This document shows, piece after piece, positions 34,376 to 45,770 of a DNA stretch of 64,000 nt. Position 1 is the stretch's first letter. Every line of letters starts with the position of its first letter. The notes under the pieces are model-generated. The model did no database searches, was not told where the DNA came from, and saw only the letters and a list, made by a program, of their open reading frames with translations. This DNA comes from Plasmopara viticola (Eukaryota > Oomycota > Peronosporomycetes > Peronosporales > Peronosporaceae): positions 186,001-250,000 of the forward strand of contig MBPM02000066.1 of the NCBI GenBank assembly GCA_001695595.3, written 5' to 3'. The position numbers were made by a program, and so were the translations under genes.

Positions 34376-36811
34376 TAGGCTTACCAAAAGTATGTATTTA
34401 CTTTTTCGCTGATAAGTACACTGCTCAAGTATGTTTATGAATGCAATCCTCTCATAGTAGCCTGCGCATCTATCAATATACTAAATCCTCTTCGACTGGT
34501 GTTAGTGCACCTTGTCGCCCTCCCTACCAGCCCTCGAAGCAGTATACAGCAAAATGCATACGAGAGATAAAGTCGTATCAATAAATCGTGGATATTCGCT
34601 TCCTTGACTTCGGGCTGAAATGGAGCAATTTACAGAGGGAGCAATGTCAGGTGCAAAGTTAAAGGAAAGGAGAGAGGAGTTCACGATTAAAACACCATAT
34701 TCTACAGCAGATGGTCGCTCTCTTTACAAAGTTGCTACCACGACATCGCAGGGAACGGCGCTCACAGTAGCGACGTACCTACACTAATGATCTATAAATT
34801 TTCGCTTTTATTTCGTGCTGTCTCACCGACATTGTAGGAATCAGAAAGGTCCGTGATAGGAGCATTGTGTACACTGGAGAAGACGGCGCTGCGCTAGTGA
34901 CTTCAGCTGCAGCCACTGGCGCCTTCGCCGCCTTGTCGTTGTCCCTACCAGTACAATTACTTAAATTACAACTCGAAAAAGATGGAGCTAAAGAAAAGAA
35001 TGATTGGATTTTGCAGAAAATTTGATCTAAGAAAAGGAAAACTTTTATTGACCTAAAGAATAATTCATTTTTCTAAATCAAATATTTTTGAATAGTAAAC
35101 TAAAATACATTGACATTTCCGAAATCTTGAAGTAAATGAAATAAAACAGTACATTCTGGCCACTATCTTTACGCTTCCGGACGACTTTGTCGTAGCGTGT
35201 AAGCTTATCAGTACACAATTGTGGAAGTTCAAAAAGAAGCACTTTAATGCTATATGGCTTGGGGACCAATGGCTGGACCAATTTGCGGTGCAGACAAAGT
35301 TTTCGGCGATCGAAACTTAAAATTTGCAACCGTAGCCGCGCTTGCGTGGTGACAGAAAATATGGATTGCGGGTAATTTTGGTGCTTGGATGCGTATGAGC
35401 TAGTAGTGCAGATAAAGCCGTGTCGTGAAAGTATTGTAGTAAATCGCGGGAACGAATGTTCAGGTGAAAGCTGGTGAGCTATTGCTTCATAACAACTTGA
35501 ATGCAACAATGTATTCGAGCAATCCGAACATCTGCGAATGGCATGTAGACTGAGTGCTGAGTTCTTGGCAATCTTGATGAACGTGCATAAAAAAGATGAC
35601 AAATGCCAAACGACAGAAATGCAATGCTTGTGCTTGGAATTGTGCCACTTGCTGCATAGCGATCAGAGTTAGAGCGCCATGAGGCCTTTCGCCGAATATG
35701 CTTAAATTTTCCGCAAACCTATTTTAGCAGACAGTGGAGCAGTATAAGCGTGCCTCGAAGCGTTGTGTTTGAAATATTTTTTTGGTGCTGTTAGTTGGGC
35801 TGGTGTGTGATCTGCCGCATTGGCTTTTTTCGCTTAGAATGAAGTTTTATTTCGGTTGTCGGGCTTACAGCGGATGGCATTTATTTACGCGTCAATCTTC
35901 ATTTACTAAAAATGAATTCAGGAGTCTGCACTTAAATTAGAAGCTTAGGAGTTTCAAGCTGACAGCCAAATTTCTGCCAAACCTACGACGGACGATCTCG
36001 GGTGGGCTACGGATGCCGAAATGTTTGTACAGGGAACACTTAGTCTTTGGGGTTGAGTCATAGCTTAATTGAGTATAGTAATCATTAAGTACAAGTGTAA
36101 AGGACCTGATAAGAGCGTATGAAGCACGAGTGATAGCGTCTGATTAAAACCGATTGGTGTTTAAGCAACGTAGTGCACAAGTTTATGTATCTTGATCAAA
36201 AATTGGGTGAAAATCCTCAACCTAATTTAGGATCTGTGTTCGGTACGTAGGTTGTCAGACTGTATACGACTTCTGGCCGCAAACTTGCTCCGTATATTTT
36301 GGATTGTAGAATACAATTCGAATGGCCTTCGTACTCAACGACGTTGCTATTATCTAAAGTCAGCGCGAGCTCAAATCTTTGTACTTTGCAGAGAATCTTC
36401 ATCCCAAGCTACGGCCAGTATGTATGAGTTTTTGTTTAATCCATCAAATCCAGCAAACGTGCGTTAATCCATCAGATCCAGCAAACGTGCGTCATAAAAC
36501 TTTCCAAGTTATAATAGTTTTCAATTAACTAGCAATGGTACTGCAAAACTTATATGTGTCGGACTCTACCAGCTTGCTTTAATCCATTTATAGACATGTG
36601 CACTTTCACACAAGAGAACATCATGGTCTCATCTCCAAGAAGCCAAGAAAAATATTGGCTAGAAACTCACTAAAACAGACAGCTTCAACGCTCTTTTCGT
36701 AGCCTTTTTTGGGTGCAAGAGCTATTACCATTAACTATCTTCCATGGTCATGACCGCAAGTACACCAATTTTAAGCCGAAATGTTAAGGCTTGATTACAA
36801 TAACGCATATT
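34376..36811. other. Intergenic region with duplicated effector 3' flank
   Basis: No intact gene. 34690-34960 contains the block ctcaccgacattgta...agaaaggtccgtga...cattgtgtacactg that also follows the third effector (54630-54690) and recurs in part at 58260. A 174-codon minus-strand frame at 35078-35602 has no recognised domain. 35790-36070 is a diverged copy of 61640-61890. Confidence 0.5.
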
Positions 36812-37164
36812 CTAGCGCGGGGTAATGTAATGTAATGTATTACGTTATCGCGTTGCCAAGTTATGCACGTGCTAGACTTAGTATGGCTAGTCCACGGCAT
36901 AGAGTGGTGTCCGCATACGTCGGGTCTCGTTCGGCGGGCAGTGCAGCCAGCACCGAGGTCGTGAGGGTCTTCCATTATTTTGTTTAGCTCTGACTTGGTA
37001 AGAGCCCAGGTGGCGCCCGGTGCTGGAGACCGTCGCGTCGAGGGTGAGACTCTTTAGAGACCTGCAGATACCCGAGAGCACCTGCCCGAAGCGCGCGAGC
37101 ATTCAGCCCCCGCGCTCGGAAGGAGGGCGTCACCCCAACCTTTTCCAAGCGCTAGCGCGGGGTA
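36812..37164 (-). mobile_element. SINE-like element, copy 2, with 13-bp target duplication
   Basis: The 327-bp element at 36825-37151 is flanked by ctagcgcggggta at 36812-36824 and 37152-37164. The body matches copies 1 and 3 with only scattered differences. On the minus strand its tail is made of attac units instead of aatac, showing that the pentanucleotide tail varies between copies. The near identity with copy 1 suggests relatively recent mobilisation. Confidence 0.85.
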
Positions 37165-39495
37165 TATTTGTTATAGTCTCTGCGACAAAATGCTCAAATG
37201 TATACTAATTGGTTAAGTTTAGTCTTGACTTATACATCCAAATCCATCCCGCGCACTCATAAGTGCAGCTCAGCCTTTAGTTAAAATTTCTCTGATTGGT
37301 CAAAAGCTATTTGAAACCTCTTAAGGCCTGGTGATCAGACTCTTCTCGCAAAACTTTACATACACTTAGTTTCATTTTTGCAGAAGTATCGCACGGGCCA
37401 CCAGCTAGGCCCCTCATTGCTATTTCAATTTTCATACTTGCTAATAAAAGTTTTGCTTGGTTTCTTAAAATTAGCATCGCTGCTTTCTTTTTATCTACCA
37501 GAGTTCATTAAATCTCATAATAATTCAGTAAGACGCCTAATGTCCTAACACTCGCTTCATTATGAATGCATAGATTCGTGGATAGCATAAGCCGATCCTG
37601 CAAACCGTCAGTGCGCTCAATACAGACTCGTAGGCTGTCACAAAGCTTATATGTCAGCGCTCAAGTATGCTAAAGTCGACACGCGACACAAAGTTCAAGA
37701 CATGCTGGATAGGACGCTAACGCTTGGACATTGTAACCCCCGGATTAAAATGATGGCTCCACAAAGTCCGCTATTGCCACTCATGAGGACTGTGTCACGT
37801 ATGTCCTTCTGTTACTCACGTGTTCTGCGTCATGCAGGACCTTCTTATGTATATCGCATCATGCGTAGCTACTTTGTCATTATTTACACGTACTACGCTG
37901 GTCTGGCCTTCTTTCTGTCGCCCACGCGTATTGTGTTGTGCAAAGACTTATTTGCCACTGACGCGTGCTGTGTCATACAAAGCCTTCTACTTGCCACGTA
38001 CGCGTTAGGTCTTACCTTTTCACTAATTAAGCTGTCTTGTAGTAATTAGTAATAATTCAGCCATGCAGCCGATGGCATCCAGAATCAAGCGGCAAACAAG
38101 CACTCACACAAGCAGCCGGCAAGCAGACATGCCTGAGGTCCAAATAAAATTTTGGCAAAGGCGATCCAATTTAGTGTACTAGCAAGCGAATTAGCCAGCG
38201 GCCTGCGAGTAATTAAGCGAGATCAGGAGCAGTCCAGCGAGCAACCCAAAATAGCAAAAGTGCGAGAGAAGCAAAGCGAAGAGATGGAGGCAGAGCAAGG
38301 CGAGGAAAGGTGAGTCGTGGCAGTCAGTGGGTATAATCCAATGCTGATCACGCGAGACGACTTTATGTGAAGTGATATATAGATCATTATCGCTGGTTTG
38401 GCTGAGGGTCGCAGGTCGTGGTATGAAATACACATTATTCACATACATTGTGGCCTGTAAGGAGGTCATATGCCTCAATGCTGAAGTACTGGTTGAGGGC
38501 TCATGCCAGCAAGTGCAATCTTTTGATGGCGAAGAATGTTGTAGCACATTGTTCTCTACGGTTAATTAGCTTTTGCCGATATGCCAGCAATATTTCATAT
38601 CGTCTCTGTTTGAAGCCTTTTGACGCGACAGTACAGTATTTCTTCACCGCTGAAAATAAACCGAGGAATGACGACATCTTTCGTAATAGTAACCCTGATG
38701 CGCTGGAGTTGTACAATTTTACATGGCAATACTTGACGTTGTTGGCAGTCGGAAGGAGAAAAATGTTCTCTCGCAGAAGCCGCGCTGTAAGAAAGGGAAG
38801 AGCGGGTAGATAAATATATGTTGAAGTTCGAAAAATTTGCACTTGGATTGCGCGAAGCTGACTGTCATTTGCGGTACAAAATGGGATCATGCTACTTGTG
38901 TTCTGAAGCAGTGACTAAAAAATGCGTTTAGACAATCAAGGTAGTACACATGAGAGCACGGCGACAAGGAAGTCACATTGAAGCGTCATTAATGATATCA
39001 GCTGCCAAGATAACGTAAGATTAATAAGGTAAAGAATTATTATAAAAGATAGAACAAGTAGGAGTTATTTATTACGAATTTGAGAGATAGACTGGTACCG
39101 CAAGAATAATGAGAACAAGTGAACGCATTAGCGAATGCGCACCTCATAACTATATGCAACTCCAAGTGGCAGTGAAGAGTTGAAGTCGTGCATTTGCTCG
39201 AAGCACTTCCTTCGTGCTACATTTGCGTAAGTTGAATTTAGTCGCTTCCAGCTGACTGTAGAACGAGACGTGCGCGCGATGGCAGCTTAATGAAAGCAAA
39301 GAAAGTGGTGAATTTATGTGCATTTGTTTAATTCGCAAATTTGCTCGAGCTTCTTAAAGCAACCTTAATCGCTGTCTGAGATATTTTCCGAAAATTAATA
39401 TCATTGCGGAGACGTGACCAGTTCGTGCACTTACTGCATATAATATATATATAATGGTTGATTAGTATTTGCGCGGTGCGTCTATTTTAATCTAG
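37165..39495. other. Intergenic, repeat-derived, no gene recognised
   Basis: A 132-codon forward frame at 37651-38049 is not recognised. Its second half (37800-38010) is rich in acgcgt/cacgt motifs and resembles the repeats at 59.7 and 61.6 kb. 38100-38320 is purine-biased (gcaagc, agcga) without exact periodicity. A 121-codon forward frame and an overlapping 129-codon reverse frame at 38448-38890 have no motif. Confidence 0.4.
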
Positions 39496-39843
39496 ATGTG
39501 TAATCTCAAGCTTGGAAAAGGTTGGGGTGACGCCCTCCTTCCAAGCGCGGGGGCTAAATGCTCGCGCGCTTCGGGCAGGTGCTCTCGGGCATCTGCAGGT
39601 CTCTAACGAGTCTCACCCTCGACGCGACGGTCTCCAGCACAGGGCGCCACCTGGGCTCTTACCAAGGCAGAGCGAAGCAGAATAATGGAAGACCCTCACG
39701 ACCTCGGTGCTGGCTACACTGCCCGCCGAACGAGACCCGACGTATGCGGACACCACTCGATGCCGTGGACTAGCCATAGAGCCTAGCACGTGCATACCTT
39801 GGCAACGCGATAACGTAATACAATACAATACAATGTGTAATCT
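39496..39843 (+). mobile_element. SINE-like element, copy 3, with 11-bp target duplication
   Basis: The element at 39507-39832 lies in opposite orientation to copies 1 and 2. It runs from ggaaaaggttggggtgacgc to a tail of aatac units and is flanked by atgtgtaatct at 39496-39506 and 39833-39843. One internal site differs: a short stretch at about 39665-39680 reads ggcagagcgaagcag where copies 1 and 2 have a diverged sequence. It is non-coding. Confidence 0.85.
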
Positions 39844-41327
39844 TATATAATAATCTTTGATAATCTTTTAATAAAATTAATACACGCGAAGTATTATTCG
39901 CAGTCGTCAACAAAGGTAGTTGGAGAAAGAATATATGATGCTATAAGCAGTATATGCTTACTTTTATGAAGTAGGCGAGGAATACAAGTAAGCGACGTAT
40001 TTTTGTCGAACGCCAAGTCCTACAAATCCAGACGTGGTTCACCAGTATATCGTCAAACTTGTCGTATTCAGCAGGCTCAGGTTTGATCCAGTCATCGGGA
40101 TAAACGTACGCTTCGTCGTTTTATGCAACATCATGCTTGTGTTGGTTTGCTTCGAAGTGAAGGCTGCTTTTTTTATAAAGAAGACCTCTCTTTAAGCATA
40201 CCGTACTTCGTATTCGTATGGCGGACTCTATAACATCAAGCTTGGTCTCGTTTGGGAGCACTCTACACAAAGTATATAATACAATTTTCGTGTCTGGAAT
40301 CTGACCCGCGCAAATTTATCCGCTCAAGTAAAATGTAATCCGAGAACTATTCAAGGCATACATTGGCGCAGTACTGACATGAACTGTACGTTTTGCTGAA
40401 GGCCAAGTCTATAGTCGCCATTTACACAGCTTCCGAACATCTTCTTTGCAAAGGTACGGCATGTATTCTTGGCGTCCAAACTTAGTCTTTTCATTTAACT
40501 TGCTTATTTAAATAGATGCGGTCAGCGAAATTTATTTACTTACTCCTTATACGGTAACTCTTAATGAAGACAAGAAAAATAGGATTCAACTTCAGTTCCA
40601 ATGATCAAGATCAGAGATCGGTTTTGCAGTTTGAGAATCATACATAAAGTGTACACTTCTGATTAATTACACATGAAGATTGTAGCAAATGCGTCAACAA
40701 GCTGCCAGAATAGGACTCAGTCCAAAAACTGCTCGATTCGCAGGTTGCTGTATGCAAGCAGACACCAACTGCACGTTTACTACACAAGAGCAAGCTTGAA
40801 TATAAGCAAAGAAAGCCTCAATTAATTTTGTAAAATTATGATTGTAAAATTGCGCTAATCTAACTTTACAATGGGTATGGCAGAGCGTGACATCGAATTA
40901 TAGCTAATAAGCACAATGAACTGGTTGGCAATGGAAATTCAGTGGACAAGATTGACCGCAGTGTTCCTTCTTCTCGAAATGTTCCGCTTCAATTTGCAGT
41001 ACACATGCTTCATTTGATCATCAAGTCGGTCGTGACAGAACTTTGACGCGAAAATCAAAACACCATACAGCTTGTACTAGTAGGGGCACCATTTAAGTAT
41101 CTCGTCGCAAAAAGTAGATTTGCTTGTGTTAGTGTACAGAGCTTGATGCATTAATAACGTGAGGCTCATTTTCATAATCTCGATTCTTGCTGTACTGATA
41201 TTATCGTACTGAAATGTTTGTAACAATAATGCGATAACTTTACTTTAAGCAAGCAACGGCCAATCAAATCGGATCGGTATACAGCGGTAGACCCCGATCA
41301 GTTCTTCTTCTTCTACAAAGTGCCACC
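39844..41327. other. Upstream region of the 1480-aa effector gene
   Basis: No gene is seen. 41070-41150 aligns with 50330-50412 upstream of the third effector (both end in cagagcttgatgca), so part of the promoter region was duplicated with the gene. A candidate CCAAT box is listed separately. Confidence 0.5.
41251..41268 (+). promoter_or_regulatory. Candidate CCAAT-box region upstream of the effector
   Basis: The motif acggccaatc with similar flanks occurs 68 bp before the ATG at 41328 and 74-78 bp before the ATG at 62192 (62109-62122). It is a conserved block between two otherwise diverged leaders. This suggests a functional promoter element, but duplication history alone could explain it. 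Confidence 0.4.
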
Positions 41328-44300
41328 ATGCGTCTCCAATCCGCCACGATACTGAACGCCGTTCTTTTAATGGAACACGTCCATGCTGTTTCAACCTTAA
41401 CGTCTTACGAGGACGTACGTGATGTCCAAAAACTGCCATCGTTTACGGTGGACAGTCTTCATGAAGCCAAGAGGTTTTTAAGAGCTCTTGGGGGTGTTGA
41501 CGAAGCAAGGACGGTAAACCTCGCCAGACAATCGTCCGAATTGAAAGAAGCGCTGGCAAATGGATTTGATCCTGTCATGAGTGTTGTCAACAACGTGAAT
41601 ATATTGAAAAACCTCGCCCCTGACTTGAGTATTGAAGCCCAGGCGAGTGAGGTCCCGTTTCCTGTAGGCAAGAGAGATAAAGTGCACAAAGCCCTTCTTT
41701 TGCTCTCGGGAAACGCAAACTACTTGGATGGTGTCACCGATAAAGCCCAGCCATTGCAAAACTATCTTAAATTACTCGAAACTGAGCCAGATCACTCGGC
41801 GCCAGCAGTTGTCGATGCGATGAAAGCTATTCGTTCGGAGTGGGACAAGTACAAGAAACTGCTCGACCGATTAGACTTCAAGAAGCAGAGAAATTTACTA
41901 AGCGACTGGCTTGGTGAGAAGTCGAGTAAAGCTGACATGTTGAAGCTGCTTACATCAGACGTTAAGGAAGAGGATCTGTACAACGGCAAGTTGCTCGCGG
42001 CTTTCGATACGTACGTCAATATTCACAACACGAAGCACCCAACTGAGCGACTGAGTTTGTTGGCGGCACTCACTGTTTGCTTTGGCGATTTTCGCGTCGC
42101 GCAGATGATTGATACAGCCAAGGCGATCCCGGCTAGTAAAGAATCCGCGAAATTGGCAAAGGATCTTGAGAAAAGGCAGATCAAATACTGGGTGGACGCT
42201 CGTAAAACACCGGACGAGGTTGCTCGGCTGTTGCGAATTGGGTCACCTCTGTTGGACGCGTCTGATATGGCTATGATCGGCAGGTGGCTAAAGTTTATCA
42301 AAAAGTTAAGCAAGCATGAAAAAGCGACTTCGTTGTATCCGATCGAGACATTAAAGAGCATCTACTCCCACTCCTCTTCAAACTTTGATTATAGAATGAT
42401 CAAGTTCCTTACGAGCGAATCAGATTTGGAAGAAGGCCCGGCCGAGCTGTTGAAGGCTAGTCTGATGCGGTACTGGTTTAACAGCTTGAAGACCCCGGAT
42501 CAACTTGTGAAGCTTTTCGAGTCGAAGCCTGTTAAGTCGTTCGATGGCAAGAGCAACAATTATGCCTCTTTTTTAAAGCGGTACAAGAAATTTTTCGACA
42601 AAATTGCCCCTCCATCGCAGAGTTCGATTTCTAGTGGTTTAGAGCCTGCTTCTGTCGTTAGAGACGAGAAGTGGTACAACTTGGCGTTTGCTGAGCTCAA
42701 TACTATTGTTTCCAAACACAACGAGAATCAGCCTATCGAAAAACTAAGCTTGCTCGCGGCGCTTACCCTTCGCTATGGAGATCGCGACGCATCGACGATC
42801 ATTGATGAAGGCATGAGGGTAAAAGAGACGACAAATCTTGCCAAACTTTTGGAGGCCGAGCAAATCCAGTCTTGGGTCAATGCTGGGAAGACTCCGGACG
42901 AAGTTTCCAAGCTTCTGGATTTCAAAAGCCGGTCGTTGGGTTACAAATGGATAACGTTCTGCAACAGTTTTAGTTTGCGTCACCCAGAGCTAGCATTCGA
43001 TCCTTTTGAGAAATTGAGATATCGCTTTAGTGACGACGTGCTGGCCACGTTTGTCGTAATGGCGAGATCGGAAAAGTTGGACAATGCCAAACAATTTGAG
43101 GATATGCTGCTGCGGCGCTGGTTTCAGGATATGAAGACTCCTGAGGAGCTTGAAGTACAGCTCAATCGAAACGAGAAAAAGAAGCGCTTTTTTGTCTCTT
43201 TATTGAAAACGTACAGCGACTTCCACATGAACCTCGGCTCTTCTTCGTCGTCGAAGATCAACACAGCTCGGACTAAGATCAATGTGCTCACATCCTCCAC
43301 TGAGAACACGAACCTGTACGACGGCCGTGTGCTAGGCGCCGTCAAAGCTTATGTCCAAGCCTACAACGAGGTAAACCCTAACAAGCCACTGAGCTTGCTT
43401 GCCGCGCTCACTGCCCGTCTCGGCTATAAGGATGCTTCGACGGTGATTGAAGCAGCAAAAGCGCTCCCAGATCTTGTAAAAACCGCCAAGCAATTGGAGA
43501 TGGAACAGATTCAATTCTGGGTAGACTCTGAAAAAACTTCGGACCAAGTTTTTAAGTTGTTGGACTTCGAGTCCAAAAGCCCTGCGTCGGTTTACAAGTG
43601 GATTAAATTTTACGACAGATCCGTCGTACGTGACCCAAAATTAGCATTTGACCCGTTCAAGTCGTTGAGAAATCACTTTAGTGATGATGAATTGGCCTTG
43701 TTTGTGGTGGAGGCAACGCCAGTAAACTTGGTCAGTGCAATACGATTGGAAAATTTGCTGGTGTGGCGCTGGTTCGAAGAAATGAAAACCCCCGAGGAGC
43801 TGAAAGCGCTGCTTAATCGAAACAAAAAGAAGCACCTTTTTGTTTCTCTTATAAAAAAGTACAGTGAGTTTTACAAGAATCTTGGCCCTCCTTCTACAGC
43901 CAAAATCAACCGTCCGGGGCATTCTACCGGAAACATTACACCAGACATGCTTCATGGGCTTACCTCCACCGATGCTAAGATGAACCTCTACGACGGCTCA
44001 GTGCTTGTCGCGATCGACGCTTACGTTCGCCTTTACAACAAGGCGAATACTAGAGAGCCACTGAGTTTGCTTGCAGCACTCACTGCCCGCCTGGGCCATC
44101 GTGATGCATCAACTGTGATTGAAGCAGCAAAAGCGGTGCCGAATCTTGCGAAAATCGCCAAACAATTAGAGACCGAGCAGATGCAATTTTGGGTGGACGC
44201 TGGAATGACCCCAAACCAAGTCGTTGAGCTCTTGGATCCCAAGTCGCAAGGCCTGGCTATGATTTACAGGTACATACATTTCATGAACGTATACAGCAAG

Positions 44301-45770
44301 CGTCCATCCGAGTCGTTGTTTGATCCGCTCAAACCGTTAAAGAAATATTTCTCAGAAATCAAGCTGGCTATTTTCGCCGTTGAGGGAGCAGGAAAAGAAT
44401 CGGACGATGCTAAGCAATTGCAAGCCATGTTGTTACGGTCCTGGTTCAACAACATGATGCCGTTTAAAGATGTCGCTAAGTTGCTCCGTTCGAACGGAAT
44501 TAAGCTTACCACGTTTGAGAATCTCTTGGCGCCGTACAGAAAATATTTGCGTTGGGAAGGTCGACCTTCAAAGCAGGGTATGGTCACAAGCCTTTTGGTG
44601 AAGTCAGACATCAATAACGGCCGTGCATTTGCTGTTTATAAGGCTAACATCGACGAGTACAACAAAGAGAACCCACTGGACCAACTGAGTTTGGTCGCCG
44701 TCCTAACCGCTCGCTTTGGGGATAAGGAGGCGGCACATGTCATTGAAGCGGCCACGCGCTCTTTGGAAAACAAGGATTTCGCTGAAAAAATTCAGCGCAC
44801 GCAGATGGAGTTATGGCTCAACCAGAAGAAAAAACCGCTTGATGTTTTGGTTTGGATTGTCTCGGTTAAGAACAATGTCTTGCAGCCGGAACTGCTGACG
44901 TGGCTTAAATTCGTGGATGTGTTTAAGGAGGCGAACCCGAGTGCGACAGTACCGCTCTACTCCATGTTAATTAAACGTTTTGGAATGAAAATTGTAGACA
45001 AAGCGGTTTTCGCGACAAATCTCGATCCAAAGTGGAATAACGTTGCCGAGCGACTTTGCACAGACATGGAACAATGGTGGCGAAATACTGAGCAACACCC
45101 GGACAATATACATGACGAGGTGAAAGACTTTTTCAAAGACGCAAAAGTGTTGACAAATAGGAAATTCAGAGCTTATGTCAAGTATGTATTTGATTACAGC
45201 AATCACTACGATCTCCTGTACTACCGCCTGAGACTACCTGTGCTGGAAGAGTTACAGCGATTTCACACTAAAAGGTATCTGACGATCATGCTAAACAATA
45301 AGAAGGCGAAAAAGATGGTGTGGAAAGTCAAGTCCGGTGAGACAATCGATCCGCTAGATATCATGAAGCTTGGGTTGACACAAGTAGACGTTGATCTGTA
45401 CGATGCTTGGATGAGCTACATCTCTACAATCCTTGACCCAAGTCGTGAAGATTACGTCGGCTACAATGCAATCACGTTGATGACGAGCACCGCTTTGATG
45501 TCCAATGTATTCGAACATCTTAAATTGGCAATCAGGGATGAGACACTTAAAGACAACGCCAAAGTGTTGCTTCACGAGATATTTGATGAGTGGGCGTTTG
45601 ATAAGGCTTTATTAAACCGTGCCTATAGAATCTTTATGAAGATGGAGACCAACGACCCGATAAAAACACTTGTCAATGCGCTCGTTGACTATCGTAAGGA
45701 CGTACTGCATGAAAATATTGATGAGATAATTGCTTCGATGGCAGAAATTTCTGCTGAAACACCTAGTTGA
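41328..45770 (+). CDS. RXLR effector with ten alternating LWY-type modules (1480 aa)
   Basis: A single-exon secreted effector, probably acting inside the host cell. The ATG has a good context (gccaccATG) and aligns with all paralogs. A signal peptide covers residues 1-22 and RFLR lies at 49-52; a canonical EER is missing. After an N-terminal helical unit (55-210), five super-repeats of 208-228 residues follow. Each has the order LYDG..LLAA..YV, LSLLAALT..., a type A module (Trp at about 288, 516, 731, 955, 1163; WVDxxKTPDxV) and a type B module (Trp at about 383, 598, 815, 1039, 1250; RWFxxMKTPEEL). The last super-repeat is the most diverged, and a unique helical tail covers about 1270-1480. 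Tandem (L)WY modules of this kind are known in large oomycete effectors such as PSR2-type proteins, where they build rod-like scaffolds that bind host proteins. The target here is unknown. Confidence 0.9.
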   Translation: MRLQSATILNAVLLMEHVHAVSTLTSYEDVRDVQKLPSFTVDSLHEAKRFLRALGGVDEARTVNLARQSSELKEALANGFDPVMSVVNNVNILKNLAPDLSIEAQASEVPFPVGKRDKVHKALLLLSGNANYLDGVTDKAQPLQNYLKLLETEPDHSAPAVVDAMKAIRSEWDKYKKLLDRLDFKKQRNLLSDWLGEKSSKADMLKLLTSDVKEEDLYNGKLLAAFDTYVNIHNTKHPTERLSLLAALTVCFGDFRVAQMIDTAKAIPASKESAKLAKDLEKRQIKYWVDARKTPDEVARLLRIGSPLLDASDMAMIGRWLKFIKKLSKHEKATSLYPIETLKSIYSHSSSNFDYRMIKFLTSESDLEEGPAELLKASLMRYWFNSLKTPDQLVKLFESKPVKSFDGKSNNYASFLKRYKKFFDKIAPPSQSSISSGLEPASVVRDEKWYNLAFAELNTIVSKHNENQPIEKLSLLAALTLRYGDRDASTIIDEGMRVKETTNLAKLLEAEQIQSWVNAGKTPDEVSKLLDFKSRSLGYKWITFCNSFSLRHPELAFDPFEKLRYRFSDDVLATFVVMARSEKLDNAKQFEDMLLRRWFQDMKTPEELEVQLNRNEKKKRFFVSLLKTYSDFHMNLGSSSSSKINTARTKINVLTSSTENTNLYDGRVLGAVKAYVQAYNEVNPNKPLSLLAALTARLGYKDASTVIEAAKALPDLVKTAKQLEMEQIQFWVDSEKTSDQVFKLLDFESKSPASVYKWIKFYDRSVVRDPKLAFDPFKSLRNHFSDDELALFVVEATPVNLVSAIRLENLLVWRWFEEMKTPEELKALLNRNKKKHLFVSLIKKYSEFYKNLGPPSTAKINRPGHSTGNITPDMLHGLTSTDAKMNLYDGSVLVAIDAYVRLYNKANTREPLSLLAALTARLGHRDASTVIEAAKAVPNLAKIAKQLETEQMQFWVDAGMTPNQVVELLDPKSQGLAMIYRYIHFMNVYSKRPSESLFDPLKPLKKYFSEIKLAIFAVEGAGKESDDAKQLQAMLLRSWFNNMMPFKDVAKLLRSNGIKLTTFENLLAPYRKYLRWEGRPSKQGMVTSLLVKSDINNGRAFAVYKANIDEYNKENPLDQLSLVAVLTARFGDKEAAHVIEAATRSLENKDFAEKIQRTQMELWLNQKKKPLDVLVWIVSVKNNVLQPELLTWLKFVDVFKEANPSATVPLYSMLIKRFGMKIVDKAVFATNLDPKWNNVAERLCTDMEQWWRNTEQHPDNIHDEVKDFFKDAKVLTNRKFRAYVKYVFDYSNHYDLLYYRLRLPVLEELQRFHTKRYLTIMLNNKKAKKMVWKVKSGETIDPLDIMKLGLTQVDVDLYDAWMSYISTILDPSREDYVGYNAITLMTSTALMSNVFEHLKLAIRDETLKDNAKVLLHEIFDEWAFDKALLNRAYRIFMKMETNDPIKTLVNALVDYRKDVLHENIDEIIASMAEISAETPS

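Noticed and set aside
36887..37102. Recurrent 71-codon frames in the SINE copies (also 39558-39773)
   Set aside because: The same frame appears in copies only because the element body is repeated. It has no start context or domain, and the element has SINE hallmarks, so the frame is not a gene.
42023..42361. Several antisense frames of 60-116 codons inside the effector genes
   Set aside because: They recur at equivalent positions of each repeat module because of codon bias on the sense strand, and have no independent support.
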